A stretch of DNA of 33,694 bases from Syntrophobacteraceae bacterium (GCA_007125915.1 SLCH01000092.1:1-33694), one strand, 5' to 3'. Numbered from the stretch's first letter, positions 1-7,599 are shown. Notes: generated by a model from the sequence alone, not told the origin. Numbers and translations: made by a program.

Positions 1-6
1 ACTTCC

Positions 7-51
7 TTGACTTTGCATTGGGTCTGTGGTTTATGACGGACCAGTCCGTCA
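7..51 (+). promoter_or_regulatory. Promoter with overlapping TetR-type operator
   Basis: A TTGACT hexamer at 7-12 is followed after 17 bases by a weak -10 candidate TTTATG at 30-35. Overlapping it is a perfect inverted repeat at 34-51, TGACGGAC-CA-GTCCGTCA, with 8-base arms and a 2-base centre. This is the size and symmetry expected of an operator for a TetR-family dimer. It lies just upstream of a tetR-type gene, so autorepression by blocking RNA polymerase is the natural inference. The repeat is seen directly; its binding partner is inferred. Confidence 0.65.
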
Positions 52-71
52 CATAAAGGGAAAGAGGTGCG

Positions 72-1031
72 GTGGTGTTGAGAGAGAGCAGGCTTCAGGC
101 ATTGAGGGGCCTATGCAAAAAGAGTGGCCACAGCAGACAACTGGCTGAGGGGCTCCATGACCTCTGCGAGAGACTGCTCGGGCAGAATGTGGACCATGAC
201 TGCGTTTTGGAGGAAATGGTCCATTGGTATCTGGTCCTTCGTGAGCTGTCCCGGCACAGTGAGTTGCCCCCTGATTTCTCCCTTTCCGACGTGAACTTCT
301 GTTTTTTGAAAATGGCGAAGGCTCGAGGCATCGATGCGGAGGTTTTTTTCTCCCGGGTGATGGAGGGGGTGACCTTGGAAAGGGCAGCCCTTGAGGGGCC
401 CCAGAGTGCCAAAGTGACCACCAGGAACAAGATTCTCGATGCGGCACTGGATGTCTTCTATGGCAAGGGCTTTCATCTGGCAACAGTGGATGAAATTGCC
501 GAGCGCGCGGGAGTGGGCAAAGGAACCCTGTATCGCCACTTTGCCAACAAGGAGAAGCTTTTTAACGAGCTGGTTCAGGTGCGGCTTCAGGAGCTGGAAA
601 AGAGTGCGATGGAGGTGCTCAATGGGGATGACGACGTCCTCACCATGATCACCAAATATCTTCGCATTTATTTTGAGTTTTTTGACCGCAACAGCCGCCT
701 CTACCGCCTCATCGTTCAGGAGCGCATGGAGGTGGGGAGCGCAGTGGAAGACCTCTATTTCAGGCGGGTCATGCGCCGCATTCCCGTTTTAAAACGCAAG
801 ATACACCTGGCAAGCCAGCAGGGGGTTTTGAAAGAAATTGACTTCAACACCGTTTTCTACGGTGTCATGGGGTTCATGCATGGTGTGATTCAAAAGTGGC
901 TGGCCCGCGAGTGTTCCTATTCCCTGGTGGATGAGCTGCCGGGGGTTGTGGAAGTGCTTTTTTACGGTTTTGTCAACACGTCCAAGGTGAACAGCGAATG
1001 TCAAAAACTCTGGGAGGTTAACTTCAAATGA
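72..1031 (+). CDS. TetR/AcrR family transcriptional regulator with N-terminal extension
   Basis: This 319-residue protein has a TetR-type DNA-binding domain at about residues 117-165 (helix-turn-helix around [20 protein letters not shown]), followed by a helical ligand/dimer domain to the C-terminus. TetR proteins normally carry this domain near residue 10-20 and total about 190-220 residues. Here some 115 extra, probably helical, residues precede it; I do not recognise them. The start is GTG at 72, or GTG at 75, behind AAAGAGG; spacing slightly favours 75. The stop overlaps the acyl carrier protein start (ATGA at 1028-1031), so the two are translationally coupled. That suggests a regulator of fatty-acid or acyl-thioester metabolism, but the ligand is unknown. 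An inverted repeat at 34-51 in its promoter suggests autoregulation. The family is certain; the role of the extension is unknown. Confidence 0.88.
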   Translation: MVLRESRLQALRGLCKKSGHSRQLAEGLHDLCERLLGQNVDHDCVLEEMVHWYLVLRELSRHSELPPDFSLSDVNFCFLKMAKARGIDAEVFFSRVMEGVTLERAALEGPQSAKVTTRNKILDAALDVFYGKGFHLATVDEIAERAGVGKGTLYRHFANKEKLFNELVQVRLQELEKSAMEVLNGDDDVLTMITKYLRIYFEFFDRNSRLYRLIVQERMEVGSAVEDLYFRRVMRRIPVLKRKIHLASQQGVLKEIDFNTVFYGVMGFMHGVIQKWLARECSYSLVDELPGVVEVLFYGFVNTSKVNSECQKLWEVNFK

Positions 1032-1264
1032 ACGAAATGCAGAAAAAGGTTGTCGATATCATTGCCAATCAATTGGGTGTGGAAAAGGACATCATCACTG
1101 CCGAAGCGAGCGTGGTGGATGACCTGGGGGCTGATTCACTGGATGTGGTGGAACTGGTGATGGCTCTTGAAGAGGCTTTTGACCTGGAAATCCCTGACGA
1201 GGATGCGGAAAAGATCAGGACAGTGAAGGACATCTTTGACTACCTGGAATCTCACTCCAAATGA
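1028..1264 (+). CDS. acpP: Acyl carrier protein
   Basis: This is a 78-residue acidic four-helix carrier protein. The phosphopantetheine attachment motif [16 protein letters not shown] is present, with Ser37 as the modified residue, and the recognition helix around [15 protein letters not shown] is typical of fatty-acid-synthesis ACPs. Length and sequence match the AcpP family closely. The ATG overlaps the stop of the preceding TetR-type regulator by four bases, and a strong terminator follows directly. The pair therefore forms a two-gene operon. The usual fab neighbours (fabD, fabG, fabF) are not beside it, so it may be a second, specially regulated ACP rather than the main housekeeping one. 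I use acpP for the family and cannot tell which copy this is. Confidence 0.93.
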   Translation: MNEMQKKVVDIIANQLGVEKDIITAEASVVDDLGADSLDVVELVMALEEAFDLEIPDEDAEKIRTVKDIFDYLESHSK

Positions 1265-1270
1265 TTGAAG

Positions 1271-1312
1271 AGCATGTGAGGGACCCGAAGCTTCGGCCCT
1301 CACATGCTTTTT
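1271..1312 (+). terminator. Rho-independent terminator after the ACP gene
   Basis: A perfect 12-base stem (AGCATGTGAGGG at 1271-1282 pairs with CCCTCACATGCT at 1297-1308) is extended inward by a second short palindrome. It is followed by a T run at 1308-1312. It ends the tetR-acpP transcript. The same stem would face transcripts of the minus-strand gene at 1342-1542, but lacks a T run in that direction. Confidence 0.9.
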
Positions 1313-1341
1313 CCCAAGCCCTTTCCCTCGAAATATGCGTT

Positions 1342-1542
1342 TCACTCCAGGATGTCTCCCCCTTCATGCTGCGATGGGTCCTTGAGCTCCGGAGCTCTTG
1401 CGTTGACCAGAGTGCTTTTTATAGTCCAAAAGACATTTTTGAAGTTTTCATCAAAGTTGCCCGGGGAAACTCTGCCCATTTCAATGAACTTGACGACGAT
1501 TTCCTTGGAGAGGCGCAGAATCTTTTCATCATCGGGATGCAC
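1342..1542 (-). CDS. Small conserved-looking hypothetical protein
   Basis: A 66-residue reading frame starts with GTG at 1542 behind an excellent ribosome binding site (GGAGGTG, 6 bases upstream). The sequence begins MHPDDEKILRLSKEIVVKFI and is soluble, charged and helix-rich in its first two thirds, with a polar tail. I do not recognise a family and assign no function. The Shine-Dalgarno match and natural amino-acid composition are the case for a real gene. An overlapping frame on the same strand (from about 1650) contains a two-cysteine stretch, but it lacks a ribosome binding site and looks less protein-like. The gene stands alone, opposite in direction to both flanking operons. Confidence 0.6.
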   Translation of the reverse strand: MHPDDEKILRLSKEIVVKFIEMGRVSPGNFDENFKNVFWTIKSTLVNARAPELKDPSQHEGGDILE

Positions 1543-1943
1543 TGTCTCACCTCCGGCTGTTCTGGTTCACGGTCACATTTCCGGTAAGCCCTGCGGTCCT
1601 GCCCTTTTGAATTCTTTCCACAGAGATAGACAAACTCCAGAAGGTCCTCCATGAGGGAGTCGGTTTTTTGAGATGGTCCTGAAGCGGGAGAAAGCCTCTG
1701 CTCCTTGGGGAAGGCCGTGGTTCTCAGCAGAGGCTTTCTGTGAAGGTTCTGGAATACCCTTGAAGGCATCCCCGTTTCCACAAGGGCTTCCTATCACAAA
1801 AAATCCCTCGAAGCAATGCGCCCCCACTGCCTTTTCACCCCCTGCCATGTGTGTCCATGGAGGTGTTTCCCCTTGGGAGTGCCCCCGTGTTTTCCTCTTT
1901 TGCAATCGGCCCCAGATTATTTGCGCCAGAGCTTGATTAGGGT
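1543..1943. other. Intergenic region between the minus-strand small gene and the mraZ promoter
   Basis: About 400 bases without a gene I can support. The frames open here on either strand have unnatural composition. The only clear structure is the 14-base inverted repeat at 1689-1739, listed separately. A promoter for the small minus-strand gene should lie here, but I see no convincing match. Confidence 0.5.
1689..1739. repeat. 14-base perfect inverted repeat with structured loop
   Basis: AGAAAGCCTCTGCT at 1689-1702 is exactly complementary to AGCAGAGGCTTTCT at 1726-1739, separated by 23 bases. The loop itself begins with a small hairpin, CCTTGGGGAAGG. There is no adjacent T run on either strand, so it is not a classic intrinsic terminator. 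It could be part of a structured RNA, a protein-binding site, or a factor-assisted terminator for upstream minus-strand transcription. Confidence 0.7.
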
Positions 1944-1972
1944 TTGACAGGGGCGTATGGGGGTGCTAGATA
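1944..1972 (+). promoter_or_regulatory. Promoter of the dcw operon (PmraZ)
   Basis: A perfect -35 hexamer TTGACA at 1944-1949 is followed after 17 bases by TAGATA at 1967-1972, a weaker -10. The predicted transcription start near 1979 falls immediately before the GTGGG repeat array and some 30 bases before the preferred mraZ start codon, the layout known for mraZ promoters. Confidence 0.7.
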
Positions 1973-1981
1973 GGGAGAAAA

Positions 1982-2016
1982 GTGGGAAAAAGTGGGAAAA
2001 AGGGGGACAAGGTGGG
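1982..2016 (+). promoter_or_regulatory. MraZ-box array (10-bp period GTGGG repeats)
   Basis: GTGGG occurs at 1982, 1992 and 2012, with GGGGG at 2002, giving four boxes spaced exactly 10 bases, one helical turn. In characterised bacteria MraZ binds direct TGGGN repeats of this spacing between the promoter and its own start codon and represses the dcw operon. Here the array fills the presumed leader, includes the likely ribosome binding site, and its last box contains the preferred mraZ GTG start. Confidence 0.82.
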
Positions 2017-2479
2017 AATCCTCAAGAAGCCATTTTTCAGAGGTCAATCAGAAAATCGGCTGGACGTGAAGGGGCGGTTGAGAATTCCTGCCAAGTACCG
2101 TGAAGTCCTGCAGCAGCACTATACGGATGCACTGATCATCACCAAAAGAGACCATTGTCTGGTGGCCTATCCCCCTGAAACGTGGGAGCTCATTGAAGAA
2201 AAAGCGAGCGAACTTTCTCTGGTTTCCCCCGACTCTCACGCCTACCTTCGAATGCAGATTTCCTACGCTGAAGAATGCGAGTTCGACAGCAAGGGTCGCG
2301 TCTTGATTCCTCCTGCCTTGAGAGCAGAAGGGCGCCTGAATACCGAGGTGGTTCTTCTTGGGACCTTGAAGGGATTTGAAATCTGGGACAAGGTCCTCTG
2401 GCAGACCTATAGAGAGGAAATGAAAGAAAGGGAAAACTACCAACGATACACCGACTATGCGGCTTCTTTTGGCCTGTAG
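2012..2479 (+). CDS. mraZ: Transcriptional regulator MraZ
   Basis: MraZ is an AbrB-like (double SpoVT/AbrB fold) DNA-binding protein that forms ring oligomers and regulates the dcw operon. From GTG 2012 the protein has 155 residues, close to the family's usual 140-155. Two repeats are visible: the first around ENRLDVKGRLRIPAKYREVL, the second around CEFDSKGRVLIPPALRAEG, each with the DxKGR signature. An in-frame GTG at 1982 would add ten lysine/glycine-rich residues encoded by the MraZ boxes themselves and would start almost at the predicted transcription start, so I prefer 2012, which has AGGGGG upstream. First gene of the operon; rsmH follows after 6 bases. Confidence 0.93.
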   Translation: MGILKKPFFRGQSENRLDVKGRLRIPAKYREVLQQHYTDALIITKRDHCLVAYPPETWELIEEKASELSLVSPDSHAYLRMQISYAEECEFDSKGRVLIPPALRAEGRLNTEVVLLGTLKGFEIWDKVLWQTYREEMKERENYQRYTDYAASFGL

Positions 2480-2485
2480 GATGCC

Positions 2486-3433
2486 ATGCGAGACAGCTCT
2501 GCCCCAGAACATGTGCCCGTCCTGCTGAATGCGGTGATGGACTATTTGAACTGCCGTCCGGGGGGTTTTTACATTGATGGCACTCTGGGTGGAGGTGGCT
2601 ACGCTCGAAGAATCGTCGAAAGTATAAAGCCCGGAGGTGTCCTGCTGGGCGTGGATTGGGATTCAAGCGCCGTTTCAAGGGTGCAGGCAAGTCTGAGTGA
2701 ACCTTCCGTCAACCTGATTTTCAAAAAAGCAAGTTTTGCACGGCTGCACCACATTCTTTCTGAATTGCAGCTGGGGCCTGCTGATGGAGTTGTCCTGGAT
2801 CTGGGGGTTTCGAGCTTTCAGCTGGAAGATCCCCGGCGTGGATTCAGCTTCTCCAGGGAGGGCCCTCTTGACATGCGCATGGACTCAGAACTTCCTCGAT
2901 CTGCCGCCGACCTTGTGAACTCCCTCAAAGAGGCGGAACTGGCCAGACTGATCTTCCAGCTGGGAGAGGAGCGATGGGCCAGGCGCATTGCCAGAGCCAT
3001 TGTGTCTCACCGCAAGTCACAGCCTTTCACCACTACCCTGCAGCTCGCAGAGCTGATCAAGGGGGTGATGCCACGAATGGAAAAAGGCTGGCGGATTCAT
3101 CCCGCAACCCGCACCTTTCAAGCTCTTCGAATCGCCGTGAATGACGAGTTGAAGGCCCTTGAGAATTTTCTGGAGCACGCCCTGGATCTCCTCAAGAGGG
3201 GAGGAAGGCTGTGCATCGTGTCATTTCACTCGCTGGAAGATCGACTGGTCAAGGTAAGGATGAGGGATTGGAGCAGGACGTGCCGATGTCCCGTGAGTGT
3301 TCTCCAATGCCAGTGCGAGGGGCACCCCTTCGCGAAGCTGCTCACAAAAAAGGCGGTGAAGCCTGGAGAGGAAGAAGTGCATCGCAACCCCAGAGCTCGA
3401 AGCGCCAGGCTCAGAGCCGTGGAAAAATTGTGA
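2486..3433 (+). CDS. rsmH: 16S rRNA (cytosine-1402-N4)-methyltransferase RsmH
   Basis: RsmH (MraW) methylates N4 of C1402 in the 16S rRNA decoding centre using S-adenosylmethionine. The 315-residue length is typical. Motifs seen include the SAM-binding loop DGTLGGGGYARRI near residue 30, the acidic VDWDSSAV strand end, LDLGVSSFQLEDPRRGFSF, the RTFQALRIAVNDEL segment and SFHSLEDRLVK near the C-terminus. It follows mraZ by 6 bases, the conserved order of the dcw cluster. A run of cysteines (TCRCPVSVLQCQCEG) near residue 270 is common in the family. Confidence 0.97.
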   Translation: MRDSSAPEHVPVLLNAVMDYLNCRPGGFYIDGTLGGGGYARRIVESIKPGGVLLGVDWDSSAVSRVQASLSEPSVNLIFKKASFARLHHILSELQLGPADGVVLDLGVSSFQLEDPRRGFSFSREGPLDMRMDSELPRSAADLVNSLKEAELARLIFQLGEERWARRIARAIVSHRKSQPFTTTLQLAELIKGVMPRMEKGWRIHPATRTFQALRIAVNDELKALENFLEHALDLLKRGGRLCIVSFHSLEDRLVKVRMRDWSRTCRCPVSVLQCQCEGHPFAKLLTKKAVKPGEEEVHRNPRARSARLRAVEKL

Positions 3434-3542
3434 GTAAAAGGGGCCTTGAGCCGTGATTTCTCATTGAACGGGACCGGTGCCCGGCAAAGCGGGTTTTCAT
3501 GGGCAAGACCATTTAGAGTTAGAGGACAGGATTTTGCCAGCC

Positions 3543-3893
3543 ATGGGGGAAAGAAAAACGAACAGCGAAGAGCGCCTGGACAGGGTGACAGCGTCTTTTT
3601 GGGAGGTTTCCCCACGTAAGGGATTGTTTTTTTTAGGGGTTCTTGGTGTTGGCCTGGCTATTTTATCCTTGATCTATGTGTGGCTTCATGTTCAGCAGGT
3701 CCAGTCCAGCTATCATCTGGCGCGCTTGTATTCGCAGCACGAACAGCTTGTGGAGACGCAAAGGAAACTCCGCCTGGAGTGGGCACGGCTTGGAGACCCT
3801 TATCTGCTGGAAGAATTGGGTCGCGAAAGGTTTGGGTTGAAGTTTCCTGAAAAGGCTCGCAGGTTCATGCTTCAAGATGGAGCCGATCCCTGA
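3543..3893 (+). CDS. ftsL: Cell division protein FtsL-like
   Basis: This is a small bitopic membrane protein: a charged cytoplasmic N-terminus, one transmembrane helix (GLFFLGVLGVGLAILSLIYV), then a periplasmic coiled-coil-like segment with leucine/glutamine heptads ending in GDPYLLEELGRERFGLKFPE. This architecture and its place between rsmH and ftsI identify it as FtsL, which with FtsQ and FtsB recruits and activates FtsWI. Sequence identity in this family is always low, so position carries much of the argument. The start is uncertain: ATG 3543 gives 116 residues; an in-frame GTG at 3477 would add 22 residues. Neither has a strong ribosome binding site. Confidence 0.82.
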   Translation: MGERKTNSEERLDRVTASFWEVSPRKGLFFLGVLGVGLAILSLIYVWLHVQQVQSSYHLARLYSQHEQLVETQRKLRLEWARLGDPYLLEELGRERFGLKFPEKARRFMLQDGADP

Positions 3894-4103
3894 TTCAGCA
3901 CTTCGTCATGGTCAAGTTCTTTCACTTTCCTATTCCTTCTCGCCCTGTGAAAAGCGCTTCGCGCAAAGTGTCAACGATCCGGGTCTGGGGCCAGCGGAAA
4001 ACGTCCACAACGCTCATTTTCAGATGCTTGAGGAGCCCTGGTGAGGGCTTGCGCCATCTTGATCCAGCCCCGATGGGTAAAAGCTGCGGAAGGATATAAT
4101 GAA

Positions 4104-6008
4104 GTGGGTGCCCAAAAGGCCGAAAAAATAACAAACAGCCGATACCGGTTTTGCCATTGGCTCTTTTACGCGGCAGTGGTTTCCGGTTTCTGTCTTGTGA
4201 TCTGGAAAGCTGCGGAACTGCAGATTCTCCAGCACACCACCTGGGCGGAACGGAGCAGAGCACAGGTTCAGACCACTCTCAAGGTTCCCAGCTACCGTGG
4301 CTCCATCTATGACAGCAGGGGGCGCCTCCTGTCTTATTCGGTGCCTCAACCTTCTCTCTATGCGGATGCGCAGTACGTGGAAGATCCTCTGCACCTGGCA
4401 AGGAGCCTCTCGGGGATTTTGGGAGAGCCTGAAAAGGGCCTGGCGGCCAAGCTTGGGGCTCAGCGAAGGTTCATTTGGCTCAAGCGCCACATGACCGACG
4501 AGGATGCCATGCGAGTGGAAGCTCTTGGGGCTCGAGGGCTGGGATTCATGCGGGAATACAAACGGTTTTACCCCTACCGCCAGCTTGGGGGGCAAGTGTT
4601 GGGCTTTGTGGGGTTGGATGGAGAAGGCCTGGAAGGCCTGGAAAAGAGTCACGATGCATTCCTGAGAAAAGATCACAGAGTTTTCAGCCAGTTGCGGGAT
4701 GGGGGCAGGAAAAACCTGTGGCATGGGGCGGAGCCGCCGCCGAAGCCTCGCGAGGCATGGGGGCTTCAGTTGAGCCTGGATGCTTTTCTGCAGTATGTCG
4801 CCGAGCAAGAACTGGAAAAGGCGGCTCTCAAGTACAAAGCTGCAGCCGGGCAGGTGGTGGTCTTGAACCCCAGCACCTTTGAAGTCTATGCCATGGCCAA
4901 CTGGCCTCCCTTTGATCCAAACCTTCCGGGCAGAACCAGTGCTTCCCACTGGAGGAACAGGGCGATCACCGATGCCTTCGAACCGGGATCCACCTTCAAG
5001 GTCTTTTTAATGGGGGCGGCACTGGAAGAAAGGGTTTTGAGCCTGAGCGACCGCATTTTTTGTGAGAATGGAAGGGGCCGTATCGCAGGGCACTATATCC
5101 GGGATGTTCGCCCTCACGGGTGGCTGACCGTGCCGGAGGTGATCAAGTATTCGAGCAACATTGCCGCGAGCAAGATCGCACTGGACCTGGGGCGGGAAAG
5201 ATATGGCAGCTACATTCGGTCCTTTGGTTTTGGGAGCCCGACCAATATTGAATTGCCTGGCGAAATCAAGGGATTGGTTCGTCCCGAAAACAAATGGCGT
5301 CCCATTGATCTGGCCACCACCGGATTCGGGCAAAGCATCGGCGTGACGGCCCTGCAACTGACTGTGGGCATTGCAACCATAGCCAATGGTGGGGAGTTTA
5401 AAGAGCCCGTTGTGGTTCGGCGCCATGTGAGTCCCGAGGGAGGAGTTTTCAGGTTTCGCGATTCCAAACCGCCGAGGAGAGTGCTCAGCGCCCGGACTGC
5501 TCAGGAGGTGACGCAAATGATGCGCATGGTCACGGAAGAGGGGGGAACGGGCGTGAATGCGGTGCCCGAGGGATACACCGTGGCTGGAAAGACCGGCACG
5601 GCGCAAATGGTGGACCCGCAAACAGGGCGTTATGCATCAGACCGTCATATTTCTTCTTTCACGGGCTTTGTGCCCGCCGAAAACCCGAGGCTTGTCATCA
5701 CCGTAGTGATTCAGGAGCCCCAGGGAGCCATTTATGGAGGCACTGTGGCCGCACCCGTTTTCCGTGAGTTTGCAGCGAAGGCCCTGCCATACCTGGGAGT
5801 CATGCCCTCCGGTCATGAGCAATTACCGGCATCAGGGTTCCGGTGGGCGTCGACGGATGCCGTGCGTCAAGGGGACGACGGGCAGAAACTGTATTCAAAA
5901 GATTCAGTCGCGGGGGGTGGGGGATCATGGGGCAGGACAAAGATCAGCCGGCCCATGCCCACTGTGGTTTACAGCTACAAAAGGGACGGGGCCCTGTGGG
6001 GGGAATGA
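4104..6008 (+). CDS. ftsI: Penicillin-binding protein 3 / septal transpeptidase FtsI
   Basis: FtsI is the class B PBP that cross-links septal peptidoglycan with FtsW. After one N-terminal transmembrane helix come the PBP dimerisation domain (RGSIYDSRGRLLSYS) and the transpeptidase domain with all three active-site motifs: STFK (Ser296 counted from GTG 4104), SSN (350-352) and KTG (496-498). No PASTA domain follows; the tail is about 65 low-complexity residues. The start is ambiguous. GTG 4041 has AGGAG 5 bases upstream. GTG 4104 shares a strong GGAAGG with an out-of-frame ATG at 4099, whose frame (MKWVPKRPKK) stops after ten codons right at an A6 run. I chose 4104 because it gives the most natural N-terminus. 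About 210 bases separate it from ftsL, unusually long for this operon. Confidence 0.94.
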   Translation: MGAQKAEKITNSRYRFCHWLFYAAVVSGFCLVIWKAAELQILQHTTWAERSRAQVQTTLKVPSYRGSIYDSRGRLLSYSVPQPSLYADAQYVEDPLHLARSLSGILGEPEKGLAAKLGAQRRFIWLKRHMTDEDAMRVEALGARGLGFMREYKRFYPYRQLGGQVLGFVGLDGEGLEGLEKSHDAFLRKDHRVFSQLRDGGRKNLWHGAEPPPKPREAWGLQLSLDAFLQYVAEQELEKAALKYKAAAGQVVVLNPSTFEVYAMANWPPFDPNLPGRTSASHWRNRAITDAFEPGSTFKVFLMGAALEERVLSLSDRIFCENGRGRIAGHYIRDVRPHGWLTVPEVIKYSSNIAASKIALDLGRERYGSYIRSFGFGSPTNIELPGEIKGLVRPENKWRPIDLATTGFGQSIGVTALQLTVGIATIANGGEFKEPVVVRRHVSPEGGVFRFRDSKPPRRVLSARTAQEVTQMMRMVTEEGGTGVNAVPEGYTVAGKTGTAQMVDPQTGRYASDRHISSFTGFVPAENPRLVITVVIQEPQGAIYGGTVAAPVFREFAAKALPYLGVMPSGHEQLPASGFRWASTDAVRQGDDGQKLYSKDSVAGGGGSWGRTKISRPMPTVVYSYKRDGALWGE

Positions 6009-6045
6009 TTTGAGATGTTATGAGGGCGTGTGAGGGAATGGGGAT

Positions 6046-7587
6046 GTGCGGACAGTGAAGACTCTGCAGCGGGTGCTTCAAAATGTTGAAGTTTCAAAGA
6101 CTCTGGGGAGACTGGATGTGCTTCTGAGCGGCATGGCCTATGACAGCCGAAAGGTCCGTAAGGGAGATCTTTTTGTGGCGGTCAGGGGAGTGAAGCATGA
6201 CGGCCATCAGCACATAGCCCAGGCCCTTCGCAATGGTGCCGCCGCTGTTGTTGCGGAGGAGCTTTCATGGGAACCATCTTCTGAGACCGCTGTGCTTGTT
6301 CCCCATACGCGGCGTGCTCTGCCCGTCCTGTCAGCCAATTTTTACGATCATCCCTCCAGGCGGCTCTGTCTTGTTGGAGTGACCGGGACCAATGGCAAGA
6401 CCACCACGACTCTTCTCCTGGAAGGCATTCTCAAAGAAGCAGGTTTCAAGGTTGGTGTGATCGGAACGCTGGCCTACCGCTGGAATGGCAGGGAGTTATC
6501 CGCGCCCATGACCACACCCGAATCCCTGGATTTGCAGGCGCTCCTCCATGAAATGCTTCAGGATGGAGTGACCCATGTGCTGATGGAGGTCTCCTCTCAT
6601 GCACTCGTTTTGGGGCGTGTGGATGCCTGCACCTTCAAGGCTGGGGTTTTTACGAATCTTTCGCAGGACCACCTGGACTTCCATGAAACCATGGAAGCTT
6701 ATTTCGCAGCCAAGGCCATGCTTTTCAAAGAAATATTGCCCGCAGGAGGCGATGGTTTCGTGGCGGTGATCAATGGTGACGATCCTTTTGGAAGCCGCCT
6801 GTCCCAGTTTTTGGAGTCGGGCCTGTGGACCTTTGGCGTTTCTGCGGGGGATCTCACCGTGCGTGCCCACCGGGTGGAACTGGGCGGGAGGGGAATAAGG
6901 GCCCTTTTTTCCATGCCCGGCATGGAGATGGAAGTGGCTTCGCCTTTGCTCGGTCGATTGAACCTCTACAACCTTCTGTGTGCTGCGGCTACCTCCCTCG
7001 CCCTTGGGGTCAAACCGGGAGATATCCAGGGAGGGCTTAAAAAAATATCCCACGTGAGCGGCCGTTTGCAGCAGGTTCCCGTCCCCGAAGATTATGACGG
7101 CGTGGTCGTGGTGGACTATGCACACACTCCCGACGCCTTGGAAAAGACATTGGAATGCCTGCGGGAGATGACGCGGGGAAGGCTGTGGGTGGTTTTTGGC
7201 TGCGGCGGTGATCGGGATCGAAGAAAACGTCCCCTCATGGGACAGGTGGCAGCCAGGTTCGGGGATTTGGTGGTTTTGACCAGCGACAACCCCCGCAGCG
7301 AAGTTCCCGAACTCATTCTCCGCGACATCGAAGCGGGAATCAAGATGGAGAGAATGCCCCTGCTCGATGCGGACGATTTTTTCACCGGGGCAAAGGGCTA
7401 TATGATGGAAGTGGACCGAAGGAAGGCCATCCATTTTGTTCTTTCTCGAGCGAAGCCTTACGATGTGATTTTGATCGCCGGGAAAGGCCATGAGACCTAT
7501 CAACTGGTGGGGGACCAAGTCCTCCCCTTTGACGACCGGGAAGTTGTGATGAGCTATTTCAATTCCATGAAGCGAAGAGTTTCCTGA
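6046..7587 (+). CDS. murE: UDP-MurNAc-L-Ala-D-Glu--2,6-diaminopimelate ligase MurE
   Basis: This cytoplasmic ATP-dependent ligase adds the third residue of the peptidoglycan stem peptide. The 513 residues contain the UDP-MurNAc binding start (YDSRKVRKGDLFVAVRG), the ATP loop GVTGTNGKTTTT (111-122), the TTPESLDLQ segment, YFAAKAMLF with the lysine expected to be carbamylated, and GCGGDRDRRKRP. The DNPR motif at 414-417 is the signature for meso-diaminopimelate rather than lysine, so this organism should have DAP-type peptidoglycan. The start is GTG 6046 behind AGGGA; GTG 6055 is possible. murF follows 12 bases later. Confidence 0.96.
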   Translation: MRTVKTLQRVLQNVEVSKTLGRLDVLLSGMAYDSRKVRKGDLFVAVRGVKHDGHQHIAQALRNGAAAVVAEELSWEPSSETAVLVPHTRRALPVLSANFYDHPSRRLCLVGVTGTNGKTTTTLLLEGILKEAGFKVGVIGTLAYRWNGRELSAPMTTPESLDLQALLHEMLQDGVTHVLMEVSSHALVLGRVDACTFKAGVFTNLSQDHLDFHETMEAYFAAKAMLFKEILPAGGDGFVAVINGDDPFGSRLSQFLESGLWTFGVSAGDLTVRAHRVELGGRGIRALFSMPGMEMEVASPLLGRLNLYNLLCAAATSLALGVKPGDIQGGLKKISHVSGRLQQVPVPEDYDGVVVVDYAHTPDALEKTLECLREMTRGRLWVVFGCGGDRDRRKRPLMGQVAARFGDLVVLTSDNPRSEVPELILRDIEAGIKMERMPLLDADDFFTGAKGYMMEVDRRKAIHFVLSRAKPYDVILIAGKGHETYQLVGDQVLPFDDREVVMSYFNSMKRRVS

Positions 7588-7599
7588 GGTAGAAAAATC

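Noticed and set aside
1419-1650. Minus-strand frame containing a two-cysteine stretch (FVYLCGKNSKGQDRRAYRKC)
   Set aside because: No ribosome binding site, and its second half is the out-of-frame shadow of the better supported 66-residue gene.
3908-4099. 63-codon frame in the ftsL-ftsI gap whose TAA overlaps ATG 4099
   Set aside because: Basic, non-protein-like sequence without a ribosome binding site; the overlap is noted but is not enough to call a gene.
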